NCBI GenBank assembly: GCA_036505635.1 | Contig: DASXTC010000008.1 | Coordinates: forward strand, 1 to 64,000 | DNA: 64,000 nt | Source of the DNA: DASXTC01 sp036505635 | GTDB lineage: Bacteria > Acidobacteriota > Polarisedimenticolia > JACPZX01 > DASXTC01 | Direction of reading: 5' to 3' | Part shown: piece by piece, positions 42,524 to 48,852 of the stretch | Layout of the letters: every line of letters begins with the position of its first letter | Numbering within the stretch: the stretch's first letter is position 1 | Notes under the pieces: generated by a model | Told to the model about the DNA's origin: nothing | Database searches by the model: none | The model's input: only the letters and a program-made list of their open reading frames with translations | Made by a program: the position numbers and the translations under genes

Positions 42524-44178
42524 GAGACTCCCAGCGGGATGGTGAAGAGAAAGCGGCACCCCGACGCGGAGCTTTCCGCCCACAGGCGCCCACCGTGCAG
42601 CTCCACGAGGCTGCGCGCGATCGGAAGCCCCAGCCCCGTCCCGCTCGTCTTGAGCCCCTCCGGACCCGGCACCTGGTAGAAGCGGTCGAATATCCGCTCC
42701 AGATCCCCCTGCGGGATCCCCGGCCCGGTGTCGGCCACCCACACGACCACCTCCTCGTCCCCGCGCCGGGCGGCCAGCGTCACCGACCCACCCGACCCTG
42801 TGAACTTGAGCGCGTTGCCGGCGAGGTTGAACATGACCTGGACGAGACGATCCCGATCGGCCTCGACGGTGATCTCCTCGCCAGGAGGCTCCACCTTGAG
42901 CAGGGCCCCGCGGCGCTCGGCCAGGGGCCGCATGCTTTCCGCGACATCCTCCAGGAGACGCGTCACCGAGATGCAGCGGCGCGAGAGCCGGACCGCTCCG
43001 GATTCGATGCGCTCGAGATCCAGCAGGTCGCTGATGAGACGATCGAGCTGTATCGTGTTCTCGTTGATCCTCTCCAGGTATCGCTTCTGGCGCTCGTTGA
43101 TGTCGCCGGTGACACCGTCCAGGATGTTGTCGATCGAGCCCTTGATGGCCGTCAGGGGCGTCCTCAGCTCGTGCGAGACGTTGGAGAGGAATTCGGTCTT
43201 GAGCCTGTCGATCTCGCGGAGTCGTTCGACCTCCTTCTCCATGTCGCGTTCGATGAGACGCCGCTCGAGGTCCTCCTGGCGCAGGAAGAAGTTCTCCACC
43301 GCGAGGGTCGCCTGAGTGGCGATGGACGTGATGAGTTCCTTGGTGATCTCGCTGATGGGGCGGGTCGCGTGCGAGGCGTCCGCGTAGATGACGCCGATGA
43401 CGTCGGTCATGCCGGGGAAGCGGGACGGGCGCGTGACACGCTCCGAGGGAAGCATCTTGAGCGGGAGGCAGATCACCGAGCTGAGCGACAGCTCCGCGAG
43501 GCTCGGCCTGCGCCGCGCTTCCTGGCTCTCGGCCACGTCGGTCAGGAAGCGTGGCTCCCCCAGGTCGATCACCTCCCGCACGATGCTCTGACTGAGGCGC
43601 TGTTTGCCCGTGTCGAGGCTCTCGCGCGCCGGGTTGCGCGCCGCACGCATCCGGATCTCGCCGTCCTCGTCCCGCAGGGCCAGGAACCCGCGGTCGGCGC
43701 CCGTCACGTCGACGATGGCGTCGAGGGTCAGCTCCAGCATGTCCTGGAGGGAGGTCATCGAGTTCAGCCCGCTGGAAAGCCGCAGGAGGATCGAGAGGTT
43801 TCTGTAATCGCCGGGCGTCGAGTCGCGCCTCGGAAGCGCGTCGACCTCCTCGAGAATCTGGCTCATCCGGTCGTCGTGGAGGAAGACCATCTCGATCTGA
43901 CGTTGCCGGCCCATCGAGATCACGTCGCGGTTGCGGAGGCGCTGTCCCGCCGCGGGTATCCCGTTGACGTCGGTTCCGTAGGTGCTCCCCCGGTCCTCCA
44001 TGACCCAGAGACCATCCTCCCGGCAGATTACCGCCTGGAGGCGCGAAATATCCTTTTCGGCAATGACGAGATCATTGTCGGGCCTCCGGCCGATGGAGAA
44101 TGTCTCCTTTTCGATGGGGAGGGTGCTTCCCGCGCCCGGCGGGTAGTGCACGCGAAGCCGTGGAGGCGATGAGGGCAT
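42520..44178 (-). CDS. FHA-GAF sensor histidine kinase
   Basis: 552 residues from ATG 44178. Domain order: FHA at about 20-100 (FSIGRRPDNDLVI, DRGSTYGTDVNG), GAF at about 130-300, coiled linker, HisKA with His336 (LSNVSHELRTPLTAIKG), and HATPase with VADTGPGIP and SGTGLGLPIARSL. No membrane segment, so it is cytoplasmic. The FHA domain would bind a phosphothreonine protein, linking Ser/Thr phosphorylation to two-component control. It is coupled to the NtrC-type regulator by ATGA. A start at 44451 would lie in the non-coding region upstream. Confidence 0.9.
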   Translation of the reverse strand: MPSSPPRLRVHYPPGAGSTLPIEKETFSIGRRPDNDLVIAEKDISRLQAVICREDGLWVMEDRGSTYGTDVNGIPAAGQRLRNRDVISMGRQRQIEMVFLHDDRMSQILEEVDALPRRDSTPGDYRNLSILLRLSSGLNSMTSLQDMLELTLDAIVDVTGADRGFLALRDEDGEIRMRAARNPARESLDTGKQRLSQSIVREVIDLGEPRFLTDVAESQEARRRPSLAELSLSSVICLPLKMLPSERVTRPSRFPGMTDVIGVIYADASHATRPISEITKELITSIATQATLAVENFFLRQEDLERRLIERDMEKEVERLREIDRLKTEFLSNVSHELRTPLTAIKGSIDNILDGVTGDINERQKRYLERINENTIQLDRLISDLLDLERIESGAVRLSRRCISVTRLLEDVAESMRPLAERRGALLKVEPPGEEITVEADRDRLVQVMFNLAGNALKFTGSGGSVTLAARRGDEEVVVWVADTGPGIPQGDLERIFDRFYQVPGPEGLKTSGTGLGLPIARSLVELHGGRLWAESSASGCRFLFTIPLGVS

Positions 44179-44509
44179 GGGCGCGACTCGAAAGAAGGGG
44201 GACGGGAAGGCCGCCCGCCTTATACCACACGGCGCCAGGCCCCGCAACAGGACGGCTGGCCTCCAAACGGGCTCATCGGGTTGGACTTTCCGGCAAGAGC
44301 ATTGTCTTAACGGATAACCGTTCGAGGGCCGCGTGCCGGCGCGCGTCGCGGGTCGACCGCTTCGAATCCAAGCCGAACCCCATGCGTTCAGGTGAGATAC
44401 GGGGGAATCGCTTCTGCCCGGAAGACCCGTGCGCGCCACTGGCACCGTCATTGCTCTATGTCAGGTTGCTTTCGCCGGAAGCACCCGGGAAAACGAAACG
44501 AGGTGCGGG
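44179..44509. other. Non-coding stretch upstream of the kinase gene
   Basis: About 330 bases with no convincing gene. It holds the minus-strand promoter candidate at 44219-44247 and GC-rich sequence with no strong ribosome site. A TTGGAC at 44281-44286 with a poor -10 (TCTTAA near 44305) could start a plus-strand transcript towards the terminator at 44811, but this is weak. Confidence 0.4.
44219..44247 (-). promoter_or_regulatory. Promoter candidate for the kinase/regulator operon
   Basis: On the minus strand TTGCGG (44247-44242) is followed after 17 bases by TATAAG (44224-44219). The -10 matches at five of six positions, the -35 at three. The leader to the ATG at 44178 would be about 34 bases and contains no clear Shine-Dalgarno sequence. 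Confidence 0.5.
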
Positions 44510-44704
44510 ATGACACGACGAGTTATCGGAAGGTACCGGCGCTCCGATGGTTCAGTGGGTCACTGTGACATCGAAGTCGGGGCGCTCAAGTTGACGCCGC
44601 GTGAGATCGACGGTCGGAGGCCGGAGACCCGGGTCCTCCCCCCCACGCCCGGGGCTCCGGCCGTCCGTGAGCTGACTGCGGATCAGGAGTCGCCGCCGAC
44701 GTGA
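44510..44704 (+). CDS. Doubtful small ORF before the intron
   Basis: A 64-codon frame, MTRRVIGRYRRSDGSVGHCD and onwards, with AGGTG four to five bases before the ATG. No family is recognised. It lies on the plus strand between the minus-strand kinase and mutS genes and ends before the terminator at 44811. It is listed because it is the only plausible coding content of the transcript that this terminator would end. Confidence 0.2.
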   Translation: MTRRVIGRYRRSDGSVGHCDIEVGALKLTPREIDGRRPETRVLPPTPGAPAVRELTADQESPPT

Positions 44705-44715
44705 TGACGAGTTGT

Positions 44716-44773
44716 CTGCCCTGCCCACCGCGCCCGTAGTGGCCGGGCGGTAGGCAGGGGGTGGGCAGGGCAG
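44716..44773. repeat. Long imperfect hairpin in intergenic region
   Basis: CTGCCCTGCCCACC at 44716-44729 pairs perfectly with GGTGGGCAGGGCAG at 44760-44773 (14 bp). Inside it CGCCCG (44731-44736) pairs with CGGGCG (44744-44749). The structure lies 38 bases before the terminator stem and could be part of a small structured RNA on the plus strand. No known RNA family is recognised. Confidence 0.5.
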
Positions 44774-44810
44774 GCGAAAGACCGGCGTGCTGCGATTGTG
44801 CGGTGCGCCG

Positions 44811-44846
44811 AAGAGCCGGAGTGGGCCAGCTCCGGCTCTTTTTTTT
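44811..44846 (+). terminator. Strong intrinsic terminator
   Basis: A perfect 11-bp stem (AAGAGCCGGAG at 44811-44821 with CTCCGGCTCTT at 44830-44840), 8-base loop, and a run of eight Ts at 44839-44846. It is the clearest rho-independent terminator in the window. The group II intron begins at 44848, which is where class C introns insert. The 9-mer GGTGCGCCG flanks the terminator at 44802-44810 and 44847-44855. Confidence 0.9.
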
Positions 44847-44847
44847 G

Positions 44848-45741
44848 GTGCGCCGGGCACGGCGCGCAGCGCCGAGACCTGCGCTGTCAACCGGTATGGC
44901 GCCAGCCATTCGGGAAGTGACCAGGAGTTACAAGTCCTCTGGGGAGCTTGGTGACGGGAACCCTTAGCTGAACGGCAACCGCGACGCTGTGAGGCGTGGT
45001 GGGGAGGAAGCCGCAGGCAAAACTCCGGCCCGAGGAACACGAACCGCATAAGAGGCGCGCGTCAGGTGGGCGAGGGGGCCAAAAGACCCGAAGCCCGATG
45101 TCACCCGGACCGGGCGTGCGTAGATGCGGCGGGTGGATGGAGCGAAGGTCACGCGTCTTACCCCGGGAGGTCTGCTCACCTGCCCGCAAGGGCCAGCCAC
45201 GCCGTGAGGCGAAGCGACGGGTGAGCGGGTGATGGCATCGCTGGAGCGGTTCCTCGAAGAGCGGCTTCGGCTGAAGGTCAACCGGGACAAGAGCGCGGTG
45301 GGGCGACCGTGGGAGCGCAAGTTCCTCGGCTACAGCGTCACCATGCACCGCGAGCCAAAGCTGAGGGTGGCCCCTGAGTCGGTCAAACGACTGAAGGCCA
45401 AGCTCAGGCCCATCTTGCGGCGGGGGCGAGGCCGTAACCTCGCGGGTGTCGCCGAGGAGCTCGGCCCCGTGCTGCGGGGCTGGGTCGCCTACTTCCGGAT
45501 GGTGGAGGTCAAGGTCAACTTCGAGGAGTTGGATGCGTGGGTACGCCGGAGGATGCGATGCATCGTCTGGCGGCAGTGGAAGAGACCGCGCACCCGGCTC
45601 ACGGAGTTACAACGGCGCGGGCTCGTGAGCCTCATCGATGAGCATCGAAGACTTGCATGTACCTCGTGAACCGCCGGATGCCGAACGGCACGTCCGGTGG
45701 TGTGGGAGGCGGGGCCGGGCAACCGGCCTCGCCTACCCGAT
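44848..45741 (+). mobile_element. Group II intron, class C-like, internally deleted
   Basis: The 5' end GTGCGCC at 44848 follows the terminator T-run by one base. The 3' part is intact: domain V at about 45668-45702 (ACCGCCGGA paired with TCCGGTGGT, the CG bulge, TGCC-GAAC-GGCA tip), then domain VI as a GGCCGG-GCAA-CCGGCC hairpin and the end CCCGAT at 45736-45741. The element is about 890 bases, whereas intact class C introns with their ORF are near 1.9 kb. The missing part covers most of the reverse transcriptase. Insertion just behind a hairpin terminator is the known target preference of class C introns. The 5' boundary is firm; the 3' one may be off by a few bases. Confidence 0.85.
45229..45669 (+). 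pseudogene. C-terminal remnant of group II intron reverse transcriptase/maturase
   Basis: The 146 codons begin just after the position of the YADD motif in intact proteins (ERVMASLERFLEERLRLKVN) and run through the last RT block (FLGYSVTMHREPKLRV) and the maturase X domain (LRGWVAYFRMVEVKVNFEEL, RRMRCIVWRQWKRPRTR) to a normal C terminus. In frame, the coding similarity extends a few codons upstream (GERV) to a TGA at 45205. The catalytic RT domain is missing, so the protein cannot reverse-transcribe. The X domain might still help splicing if expressed. Confidence 0.88.
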
Positions 45742-45783
45742 CTCGCGCGATCCGCTCGAGCCCTCGCGCGCGGCCAATCCTCT

Positions 45784-48471
45784 CTAACCTGGTTCCCCGA
45801 GCTTCCCCTTGATCCGGGCGAGCAGATCGAGGGCCTGCATCGGCGTCGTCCTGTCGAGGTCGATACCCCGGATCTCCGCGGCGGCCGCGGCCTCGGCAGG
45901 GTCTGCCGGTGGGCCGAACAGGGAAAGCTGGCCGGGGCGTGTCTCGCCCGGCGGAGCGGAGGAGTCGTGGCGCCTCGCCAGCTTGGGCAGACCGTCGCGC
46001 CCGAACTCGTTGCGCTCGAGGTTTTCGAGGATCTCCCGCGCCCTCTCGATGACCCCACGAGGCATCCCGGCCAGCCGCGCCACCTGGATGCCGTACGACC
46101 GGTCGGCCGCGCCCTCCACGATCTTGCGCAGAAAGATGACGTCGTGACCCGATTCCTTCACCTGGACCGTGAGGTTCCTGATGCCCGGCCTCGTGAGGGC
46201 CAGCTCGGTCAGCTCGTGGTAATGGGTTGCGAACAGGACGCGCGCCCTCGGGGAGCCCGCCTCGTGCAGGTGCTCGACGATCGCCCAGGCCAGCGACAGG
46301 CCGTCGAAGGTGCTGGTTCCGCGCCCCACCTCGTCCAGCAGGATGAGGCTGCGCCCGGTCGCGTTGTGGAGTATGTTCGCGGTCTCCTGCATCTCCACCA
46401 TGAAGGTCGACTGGCCCCCCGCAAGGTTGTCCGAGGACCCGATGCGCGAGAAGATCCGGTCCACGATCCCGATCTCGGCTCGCTCCGCGGGCACGAAGGA
46501 GCCCGCCTGCGCCATGAGGGTGATGAGCGCCGTCTGCCTCAGGTAGGTGGACTTGCCTCCCATGTTCGGCCCCGTCACGATCAGGATCGAGGGCGCGTCG
46601 CCTCCCGCCTGGACATCGTTGGGGACGAAGCGCGCCTCGGTGTCGAGCGCCTCCACGATCGGGTGGCGTCCTCCAATGATCGAGGTCCTCGTCTCCTCGG
46701 TGAGAACCGGCCTGACGTAGCCGCGGGTTGCCGCCGTCTCGGCCAGCGACGCGAGGACATCGAGATCCGCGATGCGTCCGGCGCTCTCTTTCAGGCGGCC
46801 GGCCTGGGCCGTCACCTGGCCACGGACCTCGCACAGGAGGTCGTACTCGATCTCGTGGATCCGATCCTGAGCCGTGAGGACCTTCTCCTCGTATTGCTTG
46901 AGCTCGGGGGTGGCGAATCGCTCGGCGTTTACGAGGGTCTGCCTGCGCTCGTAGTCCGACGGGACCAGGGGCAGGTTCGACTTCGAGATCTCGATGTAAT
47001 AGCCGAAGACCCGGTTGTAGCGGACCTTGAGGGAACCGATCCCCGTGCGTTCCCGCTCGCGGGCTTCGATACCCGCGATGTACGAGCGCCCGTCGCTGGA
47101 GATCGCGCGCAGGTCGTCGAGCGCCGCGTCGTACCCCCGGCGGATCAAGCCCCCTTCGTGCAGCGTGGGCGCCGGGTCGTCCTGGATCGCCCGGCCGAGG
47201 AGGTCGCGCAGATCGGAAAGGTCGTCCAGCGCCCCCGGTGGACCCGCCGTGTCGGATGAGATGAGGGGTCCGGGCCGTCCCGAGAGCAGTGGCGAGGAGA
47301 ACCCGGCGGCGAGCGACGCGATGCCCCGCAAGGGCACGAGCGAATCGCGCAGCGCGACCAGGTCGCGGGCATTGGCGATGCCGAGCGTCGCGCGGCCGGC
47401 GAGACGCTCGATGTCGCGCACGGGCTTCATGAGGGCACGCAGCTCGTCGCGACGGCGGTGATCGGCCGCGAGCTCCGCCACGGCCTCGAGCCTCTCCTCG
47501 GTGCGGGCGGCGCGCACCGGTGGAGACAGGAGCCACGACTGGAGGCGGCGGGCGCCCATCGGGGTGACGGTCCGATCCAGAACCGAGAGGAGTGACCCCG
47601 CCCGGGCCCCGGTGGCCAGCGAGCGGGTCACCTCGAGTGTCTTGAGGGTCGGACCGTCGAGGACCATGTGGTCCGCGGGCTGGTGAACGGCGACACGGTG
47701 GATGTGGCCCAGCGCCGACCTCTGGGTGCTCCTGAGGTGGCTCAGGAGGGCGCCGCCGGCGCGCACCGCCAGATCCATCGTCTGGCAGCCGAACCCTTCG
47801 AGCGAGAGCGTGCCCATCTGCTCCGTCATGGCGCGGAAGGCCGCGTCGCGTCCGAAGATCCAACCCGGCAGGACGTTGAAAACGACGCCCGTCCCCACCT
47901 CGCGTCCGAGGTGCCGGGCCACCTCCGTGCCTTCCGGATGGAGGATCTCCCGCGGGTGAAGGCAGGAGATCTGAAGGGAGATCTGGCGCCAGGAGTCCTC
48001 GCCTCTGGCCTCCGCGATCCGGAATTCTCCGGTCGACAGGTCGATGCTGGCCGCGCCGACCCCTTCGCTGGTGGGAAAGAGGCAGGCGATGAAGAGGTTG
48101 TCGCGGTCGTCGAGGGCGGCCGGATCGGTGAGCGTCCCGGGGCTCACGACGCGCACGACCTCGCGACGCACGAGCCCGCGCGAGGCGCCGGCTTCCTCGA
48201 CCTGGTCGCAGACGGCGACCTTGTGCCCCGACGCGATCAGCCGCGCGATGTATGAATTGACCGCCTGGTGGGGGACGCCGCACATGGGCGCCTCGTTATC
48301 CGTTCCGCGGCCACGCGCCGTCAGCGCGATCTCGAGGACCTCGGAGGCCTTCAGGGCGTCCTCGAAGAACATCTCGTAGAAGTCACCCATCCTGAACATG
48401 AGGATCGCATCGCGGTGTTCGCCTTTGATCCTGTGGTACTGCTCGAGCATCGGCGTGAGGTTCGAGGCCAT
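45784..48471 (-). CDS. mutS: DNA mismatch repair protein MutS
   Basis: 895 residues from ATG 48471 (MASNLTPMLEQYHRIKGEHR). The mismatch-reading motif MFRMGDFYEMFFEDA carries the Phe-x-Glu pair, followed by connector and lever domains, the ATPase Walker A GPNMGGKSTYLRQ, Walker B SLILLDEVGRGTSTFDG and the C-terminal dimerisation helices. This is a full-length MutS1 that recognises mismatches and recruits MutL; mutL is not in the window. An in-frame ATG at 48558 is farther upstream, without support. The gene ends 42 bases from the intron 3' end on the opposite strand, so the insertion did not break it. Confidence 0.96.
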   Translation of the reverse strand: MASNLTPMLEQYHRIKGEHRDAILMFRMGDFYEMFFEDALKASEVLEIALTARGRGTDNEAPMCGVPHQAVNSYIARLIASGHKVAVCDQVEEAGASRGLVRREVVRVVSPGTLTDPAALDDRDNLFIACLFPTSEGVGAASIDLSTGEFRIAEARGEDSWRQISLQISCLHPREILHPEGTEVARHLGREVGTGVVFNVLPGWIFGRDAAFRAMTEQMGTLSLEGFGCQTMDLAVRAGGALLSHLRSTQRSALGHIHRVAVHQPADHMVLDGPTLKTLEVTRSLATGARAGSLLSVLDRTVTPMGARRLQSWLLSPPVRAARTEERLEAVAELAADHRRRDELRALMKPVRDIERLAGRATLGIANARDLVALRDSLVPLRGIASLAAGFSSPLLSGRPGPLISSDTAGPPGALDDLSDLRDLLGRAIQDDPAPTLHEGGLIRRGYDAALDDLRAISSDGRSYIAGIEARERERTGIGSLKVRYNRVFGYYIEISKSNLPLVPSDYERRQTLVNAERFATPELKQYEEKVLTAQDRIHEIEYDLLCEVRGQVTAQAGRLKESAGRIADLDVLASLAETAATRGYVRPVLTEETRTSIIGGRHPIVEALDTEARFVPNDVQAGGDAPSILIVTGPNMGGKSTYLRQTALITLMAQAGSFVPAERAEIGIVDRIFSRIGSSDNLAGGQSTFMVEMQETANILHNATGRSLILLDEVGRGTSTFDGLSLAWAIVEHLHEAGSPRARVLFATHYHELTELALTRPGIRNLTVQVKESGHDVIFLRKIVEGAADRSYGIQVARLAGMPRGVIERAREILENLERNEFGRDGLPKLARRHDSSAPPGETRPGQLSLFGPPADPAEAAAAAEIRGIDLDRTTPMQALDLLARIKGKLGEPG

Positions 48472-48852
48472 CGTCCGCTCCGGAGTGCTTAGTCTATACC
48501 ACTGACGACGGCACCGATCGCGCGCGCGACCCCGGAGGTCGCGGAGGGAATCCTTCATCAGGCACGGCTCGCGCTCGCCCGGATTCGCGTCTCGAGATCG
48601 TGGGTCGCTCGGGGAATCCTCCTACGGGCACGGCTCGCAGCGCGGTCCGGGATGGCCCCCACGCGCCGTGAGCAACGCTCCCGAGGTGCCCTCGCGAGCG
48701 AGGTCGATCGCCTGAGCCGGGCGAAGGCACCGAGCGAGCGGGAGGCGCGCACGGAGCCGGGCGAGTACGCGCCGTGCCCGAGGGAGGGTTGCTCATGGCG
48801 CGGTCCGAAACGGCCCGTGCCTGAGGGAGGGATTGCCCTGCGTACCGGTGGA
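48472..48852. other. Non-coding stretch between mutS and the YhaN-like gene
   Basis: About 380 bases. No ORF here has a ribosome site or family match. The content is a set of degenerate inverted repeats (48546-48836, see separate entry). A minus-strand promoter for mutS should lie near 48480-48500, where CCACTGACGACGG offers no clear hexamers. Confidence 0.6.
48546..48836. repeat. Cluster of degenerate inverted repeats
   Basis: Four clear copies of a roughly 25-base element. Two are direct: 48546-48572 (GGGAATCCTTCATCAGGCAC and GGCTCGC) and 48612-48638 (GGGAATCCTCCTACGGGCAC and GGCTCGC). Two are inverted: 48771-48792 and 48812-48836 (CCGTGCCTGAGGGAGGGATT). Two more divergent copies seem to lie at about 48670-48696 and 48725-48746. 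GCGCGGTCCG also occurs twice (about 48640 and 48800). The array could fold into one long hairpin. It resembles REP/BIME-type extragenic elements more than CRISPR, as copies are unequal in spacing and orientation. Confidence 0.6.

Noticed and set aside
44281..44420. tRNA or tmRNA
   Set aside because: TTCGA-like motifs occur, but no cloverleaf stems could be formed around them.
45229..45669. Functional reverse transcriptase
   Set aside because: The catalytic YADD region and everything before it are missing.
48546..48836. CRISPR array
   Set aside because: The copies vary in sequence, spacing and orientation, and no cas gene is near.
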